Below, in pieces: positions 33,017-42,686 of a DNA stretch of 64,000 nucleotides (positions are counted from its first letter, which is position 1; each line of letters begins with the position of its first letter). The position numbers were made by a program, and so were the translations under genes. The stretch is from contig SDUX01000006.1 in NCBI GenBank assembly GCA_008729055.1, positions 2,530,842 to 2,594,841 of the forward strand. Direction: 5' to 3'. The notes under the pieces were generated by a model. That model was given only the letters and a program-made list of their open reading frames with translations. It did no database searches and had not been told where the DNA came from. The stretch is from Pyropia haitanensis (taxonomy: Eukaryota; Rhodophyta; Bangiophyceae; Bangiales; Bangiaceae).

Positions 33017-35563
33017 TCAGCCCCCAATGCCCGCACGTCCCGTCGACTCGCGCAACGACACGACGCGGTTAAAGACGGTCACCCCCGGCCGGCTGTCTGG
33101 ATCGACACAAAAGTAGCCGACGCGCTCAAACTGGAAGCGGTCGCCCGGCCGCGCCGCGGCGGCGAGGCCGCCCTCGACCACCGCGCCCGTGACCACCACC
33201 TCGGACGCCGGGTCAATGTCAGCGGCCCAGGCGTCGGCGCCGAGCTTGGCCGCGTCGGCCGAGCGGAAGAGCGGCGCGTGCAGGCGCACCTCGGCCGCCG
33301 CGTGGCGCCCCGCCGCGGCCGACACCCAGTGCAGCACGCCGCGGGGCTTGGTCGTCCGCTCATAGTCGAGCTCCGCGTCGAGGCCGGCCACGCCGCCGGC
33401 CGCGTCGTGCCGCACGCCTGTCACGCGGAGCGGGTAGGCGCCGCGGAGCATGGCGGTCTTGCCCGGCGCGAGGCCGTAATAGTTTTTCGCGTCGGCCTCG
33501 CGAAAGTCCGCCCGCTCGATAAACACCTCCCGCGTTAGCGGCACGGGCCGGACGCCCATGGCTGCGTTCTTGGGGTGGTTGGCCACCGACAGCACCTCCA
33601 CGCCGTCCGCGTCGGCGTCGACGCTGGCGTCGGCGTCGCCCCGAAAGTTGGTCAGCGTCACCCGCAGCGGGTGCAGCACGGCCAGCGTGCGGGGCGCCGA
33701 GCCATCCAGGTGTGCCCGCACCCAGTGCTCGAGCACGTGCAGCGGGATGAGGTTCTCCCCCCGGGACACCCCCACCGCCGCGCAGAACCGGTTGATCGCC
33801 TCGGCCGGGTAGCCGCGGCGGCGGAGGCCGGCGAGCGTGGACATGCGCGGGTCGTCCCACCCCCGGACGGTGCCCGTCGACACGAGCTCCGCCAGCCGCC
33901 GCTTGGACACCACCGTGTGCGCGAGCGTCAGCCGCGAAAACTCCCACACAAACGGCCGGTACAGGTCGAGCGCGGCGAGGAGCCAGTAGTACGAGTCGCG
34001 GCGGACCTCAAACTCGAGCGTGCACAGGCTGTGGGTGACCCACTCGAGCGAGTCGACGATGCAGTGGGTGTAGTCGTAGCTGGGGTAGACGCACCACGCG
34101 TCGCCCACGTGCGGGTGCGGCGCGTACTTGATCCGGTACGCGATCGGGTCCTGCATGCACGGGTTGAGGGAGCGCATGTCAATCTTCATCCGCAAGACGG
34201 CGGCGCCCTCGGCGTAGCGGCCCGCCCGCATCGCCGCAAACAGCCGCCGGTTCTCCGCGACGGACCGGTCGCGCCACGGGGAGTCCGTCTTGGCCTCCCG
34301 CCCCGCCTTCATCTCCGCCGACGTCTGGTGGCACACGTACGCCTTGCCCCGCTCAATGAGCTCCTCGGCCAGCTCGTACAGGCGGCCAAAGTAGTCGGAC
34401 GAGTAGGTCACGCGGGTGGGCTCGTGGCCCAGCCACCGCACCATCTCCTGGATGCTGTCCATGTACTCGACCTTTTCCGCCACCGGGTTGGTGTCGTCAA
34501 AGCGGAGGATGCACGCGCCGCCCGCCTTGCGGGCCACCCCAAAGTCCATAAACATGGCCTTGGCGTGGCCAATGTGCAGGTGCCCGTTGGGCTCGGGCGG
34601 GAAGCGGGTGACGACGCCCCCGCCGGTGGCGGCCTTGGCCGCCGCCAGCAGCGCCGCCGAGTTCTCCCCGTCCTTGAGCAGCCGCGCGTTCATGGTGGTC
34701 GGCACCCCCGCGAGGAGGTCCTCCCCCGCCGCGTCGACCGCCGCCGCGTCGGCGGCTGACGCGGCGGTAGTGGAGCCACTGGTGGCGGCGGCGGCGGCGG
34801 CGGCGGCGGGGGCGGCGGCGGCGGCCGACGGGGGCGCGTCAGCCGACGGCGCGGCCGGCGCGGCTGCCGCCGCCGCCTTGGCCGCCTTGGCCGCCTTGGA
34901 CAGCTTGGCCGGCTTGGCCAGGTCCGCCTCCGTTTTTGGCCCGAGCACCCCCGCCAGCTGCGCGTGGATGACGGGCAGCACCCGCGCCGGGTCGGCAAAC
35001 CGCAGCCGCGCCAGCGCCGGCCCGAGGAGGCTCCCCACCGGCACCCGGTACCGCCGCGCCGCAACGTCGGCCGCCCGGTCGGCGAGCACCCCCGCGACCG
35101 CCGCGTCAATCGCCGCGTCGGCAATGACCACCCCGACGCCGGCGGCGGCGTCCAGGCCAGCGGGCGTGACCGCGTCGCCGGCGGCGGCGGCGGCGGCCAG
35201 GTACGCGACGGCGGCGTCCAGCTGGGGCACCGTCGCGACGCGGCGGGCACCAATGGCACGGAACAGGACCGCCCGGTCGGCGTCGGGGACGGCGGGGGAG
35301 AGCTTGACGAGCGCCGTGTTGAGCAGCGACGCGGGGGGCTTGGTGAACGAGTCCTTGCCGCCGCCACCACCGCCACCGCCGCCACCGGCCGCCGCCTCTG
35401 CCGTCAGCTCTGCTGAGCCGCCCAGGCCAGCCACCCGCGCCGCGTCGAGCAGGGCGGCCGTCGCCTTGGCCGACCGCGCCGCCGTCGCGGCCGCCGCGGG
35501 CTCCAGGCCCAGGGCGGTGAGGGTGGCCGCCCGGCCGGCCGCGTCATCGTCCACCAACGCCAT
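33017..35563 (-). CDS. QARS1: Glutaminyl-tRNA synthetase (cytosolic, eukaryotic type)
   Basis: Charges tRNA-Gln with glutamine. The 848-residue protein has the eukaryotic N-terminal tRNA-binding domain (about 1-210). An Ala/Lys-rich linker follows (about 211-285, including KPAKLSKAAKAAKA and a long Ala/Pro run). The class I catalytic core carries the HIGH motif in EPNGHLHIGHAK (330-333), RFDDTNP, YSSDYF and YPSYDYTHCIVDSLEWVTHSLCTLEF. Next come the KMSKS-like VVSKRRL (551-557) and GWDDPRM, then the C-terminal anticodon-binding beta barrels. An internal Gly10 run sits at 60-69. The Met at 35563 is the first in frame and gives a family-like N-terminus (TLTALGLEP). A C/T-rich leader precedes it. 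No introns or frame breaks. Confidence 0.97.
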   Translation of the reverse strand: MALVDDDAAGRAATLTALGLEPAAAATAARSAKATAALLDAARVAGLGGSAELTAEAAAGGGGGGGGGGKDSFTKPPASLLNTALVKLSPAVPDADRAVLFRAIGARRVATVPQLDAAVAYLAAAAAAGDAVTPAGLDAAAGVGVVIADAAIDAAVAGVLADRAADVAARRYRVPVGSLLGPALARLRFADPARVLPVIHAQLAGVLGPKTEADLAKPAKLSKAAKAAKAAAAAAPAAPSADAPPSAAAAAPAAAAAAAATSGSTTAASAADAAAVDAAGEDLLAGVPTTMNARLLKDGENSAALLAAAKAATGGGVVTRFPPEPNGHLHIGHAKAMFMDFGVARKAGGACILRFDDTNPVAEKVEYMDSIQEMVRWLGHEPTRVTYSSDYFGRLYELAEELIERGKAYVCHQTSAEMKAGREAKTDSPWRDRSVAENRRLFAAMRAGRYAEGAAVLRMKIDMRSLNPCMQDPIAYRIKYAPHPHVGDAWCVYPSYDYTHCIVDSLEWVTHSLCTLEFEVRRDSYYWLLAALDLYRPFVWEFSRLTLAHTVVSKRRLAELVSTGTVRGWDDPRMSTLAGLRRRGYPAEAINRFCAAVGVSRGENLIPLHVLEHWVRAHLDGSAPRTLAVLHPLRVTLTNFRGDADASVDADADGVEVLSVANHPKNAAMGVRPVPLTREVFIERADFREADAKNYYGLAPGKTAMLRGAYPLRVTGVRHDAAGGVAGLDAELDYERTTKPRGVLHWVSAAAGRHAAAEVRLHAPLFRSADAAKLGADAWAADIDPASEVVVTGAVVEGGLAAAARPGDRFQFERVGYFCVDPDSRPGVTVFNRVVSLRESTGRAGIGG

Positions 35564-35745
35564 AGGCGGACTGCGGAAAGGGCCTTCCCGCGTGGCACAG
35601 CTGGCGCAGAGGAGGGGGGCGGGGGGGGGGGGAGGAAGTCCGCGACAGCAGAGGTGAGCGGGGACAGCGCGAGAGGAGGGGGTCGGATCATGGCCAGCGG
35701 AGTCACCGTCGAGGCTGGCCGGCTGCCGCTCTTGACACCCCCTAC

Positions 35746-36057
35746 TGTCACCGCCTGAACAAGTAAAAAGAGTGACTCGTCCTCTTCGCCAACGGGTACG
35801 TCACAACTCCTCAAGTCGTATCTGTCAAGCTCATAAACGTGTTCTGCGTAATAGTATTGGAACAAGTCTTGTGATGTCACGTATTTGAATACATCGAATT
35901 CGCTCCAAGTCTCAAGCATCCAAACGTCAGCGGTACAGTTCATCTCAAAAATGCTGTGGTTGTTGTTGAAAAAAGATTCAGATTCGTCGTCGATTGACAC
36001 AAATAAAAAGACCATCTTGGTGTTGTCGACGCTGGGCTGCCCAATGGGAGTGGCCAT
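35746..36057 (-). CDS. Hypothetical acidic protein or exon in an AT-richer island
   Basis: I do not recognise this. From the Met at 36057 (another at 36015) the frame reads a complex, acidic, aromatic-rich sequence (DDESESFFNNNHSIFEMN, WSEFDVFKYVTSQDLFQYYY, VPVGEEDESLFLLVQAV), unlike the Ala/Pro/Arg translations nearby. The local DNA has far lower GC than the window, yet the frame stays open through the whole island. It also continues upstream (RVLCRLRYTVSWVRHKVCV). Downstream it runs into sequence overlapping the GlnRS leader and 5' end, so its end must be a splice site or lie elsewhere. It could be an exon of an unseen gene, a transposon-derived frame, or acquired DNA. Confidence 0.35.
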
Positions 36058-37239
36058 GGGATGGCATTGGGCGACCCGGCGCGCTGGCACAAGTGGCGGC
36101 ACATGGTAGATCACACATACTTTGTGACGCACCCAAGAAACGGTATATCTCAGTCGACACAGCACTCTCTCTGTTTGCCCTTCGTTTTCCTCGTCTTGGC
36201 AGCAGGGGCGGGCGTGACGAGCAGCGGCCGACAGCGGCCACCGTGGTGGCAGTGGCAACGGCATGATGGCCACCGACCTCGTATCACCGCGCGTGAGGCG
36301 GCGGCGGTCGCGTCGGCGGTGCGGGCGGCGGCCGCGGCCGCTTGCGCGGCGGGCAGACGCGGCGCGCTCTGGCTCGGCGAGCGGCGGAATGGCGACGGAT
36401 GCCGGCGTCGCCGGCATGGCCGCCCACCCACACGCCACTGGCGTGCCCCTGACGGGGTCGTGAACCCCCACCGCTCGCCGCTTGGCACAGGACGTGACGG
36501 GGTCGACAACGCAGACGGCAGTGAAGACCATCACGGGTGACGTGGTACCCTGTTTTGTTGCGTCGCCGCCCCTTTCCCCTACCGCTTTCGCCGACGCCGC
36601 CGCGGTCGGGCGGGGCGGACACAACGCTCACGGCGGCCGCGTCGACGACAAGCTGGATGGGCGGCGCTGGCAGGGGGGATGGGCCACGGCGGAGCGAGCA
36701 TGCAGGGAAGGGGGAGAGCGAGGCCCGCGCGCTTGGCGGCGGGGGGGGGGGGGGGTGGGCGACGCACACGCGGCGCCTGTGCGTGCGACGCGGTGACGGG
36801 TGCTCGGACTGGCGCGGCTAGGGGGGGAAAGGTTGGATGGGGGGGAGGGGGGGTGGGGCCTCGCCGACGCCTCGCCAGGCCCCAGCCGGCCGCCCGCGAA
36901 GCGCGGCTGTTGCCGGCGGCGCCGCAGCGGCACACCAGAGGGTGGGCGGCGTTGGGCGGGCGGGCGGCGGGCGCCACCCCGTGACGGCCCGCGCGCGCCC
37001 GCGGCGGGGCGGCTCTATGGCGGCAACGGCCGCGTCGGCGGTGGCGACGGCAGCGACGGTGGCGGCGGCGGCCGCCGCCGCGGCGGGGGGGGGGGGGGGG
37101 AAGGGGCGTGCCCCCGACAGACCACGCCGGCGGGCACCGCCGCCGCGGCGGCCCGCCGGCACCCCCACGGCGCCACCGCGGCGACACCCCCCCCCCGGCG
37201 GTGGTAGTCCACGCCACCGGCGCGGGCGACGCGGCCGCG

Positions 37240-37281
<42 letters not shown>

Positions 37282-37285
37282 AAAA
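37240..37285 (+). repeat. Poly-A tract (A40, G, A5)
   Basis: Forty uninterrupted A residues at 37240-37279 inside very GC-rich DNA, then G and five more A. It may be a microsatellite or the tail of an old retroposed insertion; I see no target duplication or recognisable 5' source. Confidence 0.9.
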
Positions 37286-37584
37286 GGCATCGACCGCGGC
37301 GCGCCGCGCCGCGGTGGGAGGTGTCGCGCGCGGCCGCCGCGGCCGCCGCGTCGCGCTCCCGAGCCGCCGCTGCCGGCCGGCCGGCCGCGGCCAAACGACC
37401 GCCCGGCGGCGGCCACGCGGGCGCCCGCGACGCGCGCCGCCGCCGCGGCCGCCCCGGCACGACCGCCGCGGCCGCCGCGCGAGACACGCCGCCGCCGCGC
37501 CAGCCGCGGCGCGGCGCGCCGCGCTGCGCGCGCCGCGCGCCGCGCGTCGCGGCGGGCGGCGGGCGGCGGCGGGCGGGCGGGGTG

Positions 37585-37652
37585 GCGGGCGGGCGGGCGG
37601 GCGGGCGGGCGGGCGGGCGGGCGGGCGGGCGGGCGGGCGGGCGGGCGGGCGG
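37585..37652 (+). repeat. (CGGG)n tetranucleotide tract
   Basis: About 17 perfect copies of GGGC/CGGG. Runs of three G every four bases on the plus strand make this a strong G-quadruplex candidate. Similar blocks occur at 44557 and, with C on the plus strand, at 62931. Confidence 0.95.
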
Positions 37653-39396
37653 TGCCGCCGGCCGGGCCCGCCCGCGGCGGCCGCCACGCCGCCCACTCTG
37701 CCGCCGCCGCGCGCGCGGGGGGGGGGGGGCCGAGTGGCGTCCCCCCCGCGCTCCCGCGCCCGCCCCGCCCGGCCCGTGGTGGCTGCCGGTCGCTGGTCAA
37801 GGGCGGGGGTGTGGTGGCGGCGGCCGCTCGCCGTGGCGCGCGGACGGCGCCGCGGTGTCGCCGCGCGGGAGCGGTCTCTGGTGGGCGGGCGTGGCCGGCG
37901 TGGGATGGGTGGGGGGCGGCGGGAGAGGGTGTGGGGGGGACGGCAGGAACGGGAGGGGGGAGGAGGGGGGGGGGGGGGGGGGGGGGGTGCCCGGGGTGGC
38001 TGGCAGCAACGCGCCACGGTGGGGGGGAGAAGGGGAGGCGGCGGCCGACGGGACGACAGCTGCAGCTGGCGGCACCCCCCCCCCCGCCACCCCTCCTCCC
38101 GTGCGCCTCGCGGTGGCTACACAGGCACCCCCCGGCGGCCGGCCCTCGCCCCACGCGTCTTGTCCGCGGGGGAGACACCCGCGCTGCCCGCGGCCGCGGG
38201 CGGCCGCGGCCCGCCGCGGTCACCGCGGCGTCCCGCCCCCCGCGTCGCGCCGCCGCGGCCGCGCCGCCGCGGCCGGCCGCCCACCACCACCGTCACGCCG
38301 ACGGCGGGCACATCCCGTCCTCGCCCCTCCCCCCCCCCTCTCCCCCCCCACTCTCCGCTCCCACACTGCCTGCCACCCGCGCCCCCCACCCCACCGCCCC
38401 CTTCGCCCTTTTCCGCCACCATCCCCGCCACGGCGCCATGCCCCCGCCCCCCCCCACGGTCCGCCACGGCACCGCCGCGGCGGCAGCGGCGCGACCGCCA
38501 CCCCCGCCGCCGCCGCCGCCGCTGCCCGCCCAGACGGGCCGCCCCCCCCCCACCACCACGGTCCCGCGCCGCGCCGCCCGCCGTGCCGGCAGTGCCGGCC
38601 GCGGCGACCGCGGCGACGGCGGTGGGGTGCGCCGGCCGCCGGCACACCCGCCCCCACCCGCGCGGTGGGTGGCAGCCGCCGCCGTCATGGACGCGGCCGC
38701 CACGGCGGCAGCCGCGGCGGCGGCAGCCGCGGCCGCCGCGGCGGGGGGGGCGACCGCCACAGCGGCCATTGCGGCGGACGCGGGGGCGGCCGTGGCGGGG
38801 GCACCGCCGCCGGCGGCGGCGGTAGAGGTGGTCTGCGCCTCGCGGGTGGCCACCGCCGGTGGGGTCAGGGGGGGGGGGGGGGGGGGGGCACCCGCCGCTG
38901 TGGCTGACGGCGGCCGCCCACCGACGCGCCGCGTGGCGGGTGGTGGCGGCGGCGGCGAAGGCGGCGATGGCGGCGACGGCGGCGACGGCGGCGACGGCGG
39001 CGACGGCGGCGGCGGCGGTAGCGGCGGCGGCGGCGGCGGCGACGACACGGTTGCTGCGGGACAACTGGGGGGGAAAGGGGGCAGCGGCAGTGGCGGGGGG
39101 GGCGCGCGCAGCAGCGGTCGTGGTGGAGGAGGCAGCAGCGGCGGCCGTGACGCCCACGACGATGGCGACGGCGGCGGCGGCGGCGCCGAAGGCGGCGGCG
39201 GCGGCAGCGGTGGCGGCGGCGGCGGCGGCGACACCACCAGCCGCCGCCGCCGCCGCGACCGGGACCCCGCGCTGCGCGTCTGGGGCCGCCCCGAGCGCGC
39301 CGCCGGTGGCTGGCGGCGGCGGCGACGGGGGCGGCCTCCCCCCCCCCCCCCCCCCCCTCCCCTCCCCCTCCCCCCCCCACCGCGGCCGCCGCGGCC

Positions 39397-39837
39397 GTGC
39401 CGACACCCGCCACGGGGGTGGTGGTGGTGTGGGACCCGTCGACCGACGAGGAGGACCTGCGGGTGATCAGCCCGGAGCGGGGGCTGCCGCCGCCGCCGCA
39501 CACCGCGGTGGAGGTGGTCACCCTCTCGTCCGACGATGACGACGGCGTGGCGGGGCGTGGCGGGGACGGCGCGGTGGGGACGGCCGCCGCGGTGGCGGCC
39601 ACCACCCCGCCGCGGCGGCGGCCGGCCCCACCGGTCCGTGCCGCCGCCGCCGCGGCGGCCTACCCCGCCGCCGCGGCCGCAGCCGCGGCCGCCGTTCCCG
39701 TCGACACGGACGGTGGGAGTGACAGCGACGGTGGCGGCACGCCGCTGCCAGCCTCCCCGTGGCTCCGCTGGCTCCGCCGCACCCGCCGGCCGCCACCGCC
39801 GCCGCGCGCGCCGCCACCACCGCCACCGCCGCCCTAG
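39397..39837 (+). CDS. Possible C-terminal part of a protein with a SUMO-interacting-like motif
   Basis: The frame reads a less repetitive segment (VVVVWDPSTDEEDLRVISPE) and then VEVVTLSSDDDDG. The latter has the form of a canonical SIM: hydrophobic core followed by Ser and acidic residues. Ala-rich sequence, DTDGGSDSDGGGTPLP and a Pro-rich end follow, stop at 39837. The first Met here is internal; the true N-terminus probably lies upstream, perhaps through C tracts at 39341-39375. The gene and its function are not recognised. Confidence 0.35.
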   Translation: MPTPATGVVVVWDPSTDEEDLRVISPERGLPPPPHTAVEVVTLSSDDDDGVAGRGGDGAVGTAAAVAATTPPRRRPAPPVRAAAAAAAYPAAAAAAAAAVPVDTDGGSDSDGGGTPLPASPWLRWLRRTRRPPPPPRAPPPPPPPP

Positions 39838-40712
39838 GCGCCACCACAGCCACGGCCACCCCCATCACCGTCACGGCGGCCACCGCCACAACCGCCGCCG
39901 TCACGGTCTCCACGGCAGCCGCCGCAGAGACGGATGGCGGGCGCCGCGGCGCCATGGGCGCACGATGAAAGATGGCGGCCACGGCCACCGGCCGCGGGGC
40001 GCAGCGGCGAGGGAGGAATCGAGGGGGGAACGCGAGCTGCGTTACCCCCCGCCCGTCACGCCGCAGCCTTCAATGACCCGTGCGGGCCGCAGCCGCCCGT
40101 CGCAACCCCTCAGCGCTTCGTCCCCGCGCCTCCGCCACCGGACGCGAGACACGGACGGGGCGGCGCCGGCGGGGTATGGGCCAGAGAGCGCCGCCTTGGC
40201 ACTCGTTTTGAGTTTGGATGAACCGCAGCCGGCGCGCATCGGCACGTGCAGCCGCGCGGGCACGATGGCTGTGGCGGCGAGGTTGGCGGCGCCGCCGGGG
40301 GCGGCGACGGCCAAACGCCCCAGGCGACTCTGCGACCCAGCGCGGTCCGCCGGTGTGGCCGTCGTCGGCGCCCCACCCCGGGGCGTGCACGACCAGCTCC
40401 ATCGCCAGCTCTGCCTCCCCAGCTGACTGCTGGTGAGACCCCGCGCATTGACACAGTTTGGTCGCGCGCTGGTCCAACCAAGGACGGTCGGCGGTCGGGG
40501 CGGTGCGTGGAGGTACCGCCAAGGACTGTCGCGAGTGGATTGGTAGCCTCTCGGGAGCAATTGTTTCAACCTCCCAGGGGTGTAGGTCCCGGCGAGGGCC
40601 CCTACGGTCGCACCTATCCGTGGTGGGGTAGGGTCACCGCCCCTCCCCCCGCTCGCGTCCGTCTACAAAACCAAAGTCAGCCGGCCCGACGGCCGGGCCT
40701 CCCCACCCTTCA
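39838..40712. other. Intergenic, 3' of the fasciclin gene
   Basis: (CCACNG)-type simple repeats to about 39930, then more complex sequence. No gene supported. Confidence 0.45.
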
Positions 40713-41990
40713 TTAGTAGCCCTTGCTGTAGCGGCGGCGGCGGGCGCAGCGGCAGTTCTTGGCGTCGAGGCGGCGCCCGAGCGCGGCGCACAGGCGGCTC
40801 GCCGGCGCCGGGCACACGGGGATGGGCAGCAGCACGCGGCTGACGAGGTGCACCACCCCGTTGGTCGCCGCCACGTCCGCGGTCGTGATCTTGCCATTGG
40901 CAACGAAGCTCGCCAGGTCCACCACCACCCCCTTGCGCGTGACGCGGAGCGTGCCGCCCTGGACGGTCTTTTGGGGGCCACGCCCGAGGAGGTCGACGGC
41001 GCCCTTGCGCGTCGGCAGCACGTGGTAGGTGAGAATGGCCTTGAGCAGCGGCACGGGGTCGCCCTTGCCCATCGCGGTCAGCTGCTTGACCAGAAAAGGA
41101 AACACGCCGTCCATCTCCTTGCTGCGGTAGCCGAGCGTCCGCGCGAGAGCCAGGAAGGCCGCGTTGGTCGGCGCAAACACCGTCAGCGACGCCTTGGCGT
41201 TGGCCACCACCCCGACCAGGTCCGCCGCGGCCAGCGCCTTGACCAGAATGGACAGGTCGGGCGTGCCGCTCGCCAGCTGCGCGATCGTCTGGGTCGGCTT
41301 GGGCGCCTTGGGCTTGGCCGCCGGCGCCTTGCCGCCCACCGCCAGCGGCAGCAGCACCCGCGAGATGACGTGCACGACGCCGTTGCTGACGACCGTGTCC
41401 GTGGAGAGGAGCTTGGCGTCCGCCACCGCCGGCGCCGCGTCGATGAGCGTCTTGCCGTCGGCGCCCAGCTTGACGCGCGGCCCCACCAGCGGCGTGTACC
41501 CGCCCGCCGCGACGAGCGCCTTGGCCTTGACGGCGCCCTTGGTCACGTGGAACTTGAGGATGGTCGCGAGCAGCGGCGCCGGGTCCGCGCCCTTGCTCAG
41601 CGTCCGCAGCGCGTCGAGGATAAACTTGAGCGCCGCGGCATTGCTGCCGCCCTTCCACCCGAGCGTCTTGGCGAGCGCCAGGAACGCCTCGTTGTTGGGC
41701 GCAAAGACGGTGAGGCTCGCCGACGGGTCACCGAGCGTCGGCGCCAGGCCCGCCGCCTTGACCGCCGCCGCGAGGAGCGTAAAGTCCTTGCTGCCGGTCA
41801 CCGCGGAGAGGATGGTCGGCTTGGGGCGGGGGGAGTAGTAGGTGCGCGCCCCGCCGTCCAGGGTGGGGGCGCCCGCCGCGGCGGCGGGGGCCGCGGCGGT
41901 GACCGCCGCGGCGGCGGCGGCGGCGGCGGCGACCAGGCTGACCGCCACCGCCGCGGCGGCGGCGGCGCGGAGCACCATCCGGGGGGCCAT
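40713..41990 (-). CDS. Secreted protein with two fasciclin (FAS1) domains
   Basis: A 425-residue extracellular, probably cell-wall or adhesion, protein. It starts MAPRMVLRAAAAAAVAVSLV, a signal peptide, with a mature start near residue 35-40. FAS1 domain 1 (about 58-205) has SLTVFAPNNEAFLAL, LKFHVTKGAV and the H2-type box STDTVVSNGVVHVISRVLLP. Domain 2 (about 237-375) has SLTVFAPTNAAFLAL, ILTYHVLPT and ATNGVVHLVSRVLLP. The domains are joined by a Lys/Pro/Ala linker (GGKAPAAKPKAPKP). The C-terminus is short and Cys/Arg-rich (CPAPASRLCAALGRRLDAKN then CRCARRRRYSKGY), which is unusual for FAS1 proteins. No GPI signal is seen. The leader beyond 41990 is pyrimidine-rich on the coding strand. Confidence 0.95.
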   Translation of the reverse strand: MAPRMVLRAAAAAAVAVSLVAAAAAAAAAVTAAAPAAAAGAPTLDGGARTYYSPRPKPTILSAVTGSKDFTLLAAAVKAAGLAPTLGDPSASLTVFAPNNEAFLALAKTLGWKGGSNAAALKFILDALRTLSKGADPAPLLATILKFHVTKGAVKAKALVAAGGYTPLVGPRVKLGADGKTLIDAAPAVADAKLLSTDTVVSNGVVHVISRVLLPLAVGGKAPAAKPKAPKPTQTIAQLASGTPDLSILVKALAAADLVGVVANAKASLTVFAPTNAAFLALARTLGYRSKEMDGVFPFLVKQLTAMGKGDPVPLLKAILTYHVLPTRKGAVDLLGRGPQKTVQGGTLRVTRKGVVVDLASFVANGKITTADVAATNGVVHLVSRVLLPIPVCPAPASRLCAALGRRLDAKNCRCARRRRYSKGY

Positions 41991-42648
41991 GGTGGGTGCG
42001 GCAAACGTCGGGAGGGGAAGAGGGAGGGGGGGGAAGCAAAGAGGGGGGAGAGGGGGAGCCTCGGGCGACCTTGTGCCGCTGGCGCGTCGACTGCTGCTGC
42101 CGCCTTGGCTGGTCGGGCTGGAGGGGTCGGTCGCTGCTGCCTGTCGGGCGGTGACGCCATCCCACCACCAGGGGAGCCCCTAAAAGGAGCGGCGACGGGA
42201 CGTCGCGGCAAGGGAGGCGCCCCGTGTACGCCGCGCGTGCAAGGCGGCGCCCCCACCCTGGCCGCCGGCCGACTCCCCGCCCCCGGCACGGGCAGAGGCC
42301 CGGGCACGCCGCCCCGGGCGCGCCGGTCCCGCCCGCCCGCCACGCCGACCGCCCGCCGCACGCCGCAGCCAACGACCGGCCGCCGCGGCGCCAAGCGGGG
42401 GTGCGTGGAGGCTCCACGGTCCGCGCCTCCCTCCCCCCCCCCCCGGGCACTGCGCATCGTCCGGGCGGTCCTCTCGCTCTGCTTGCCCAGCGGCCGCGCG
42501 CGCGGCAGCGGCGCGCGCGGCGGCGGCGGTTGCATCCGATCCGCCCCCCGCGGGGAGCGGAGGGGGGACCGATCCGGCTTGCCGGAGGGGACGTCTCTGG
42601 GTGAGGGGGGGTGGGGGGGGGGGCGGGATCTACAGCGCACCGCGCGGT

Positions 42649-42682
<34 letters not shown>

Positions 42683-42686
42683 GGCA
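41991..42686. other. 5' flank of the fasciclin gene
   Basis: Pyrimidine-rich leader on the minus strand to about 42060, then GC-rich sequence up to a (GGC)n tract that adjoins the transposon-like element at 42687. No gene. Confidence 0.5.

Larger units (their letters stand above)
36210..39396. other. Long GC-rich low-complexity region
   Basis: Many frames are open because stop codons are rare, but translations are Ala/Arg/Gly/Pro repeats. The region holds the poly-A tract and the CGGG block listed separately, G tracts (37086-37100, 37968-37987, 38868-38888) and a (GGCGAC)n stretch at 38962-39012. The coding status of 38680-39396 (+), upstream of the acidic Ser/Asp segment, is undecided. Confidence 0.4.

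Noticed and set aside
33558..34759. Plus-strand frames inside the GlnRS gene
   Set aside because: They are antisense shadows of a fully conserved synthetase reading frame.
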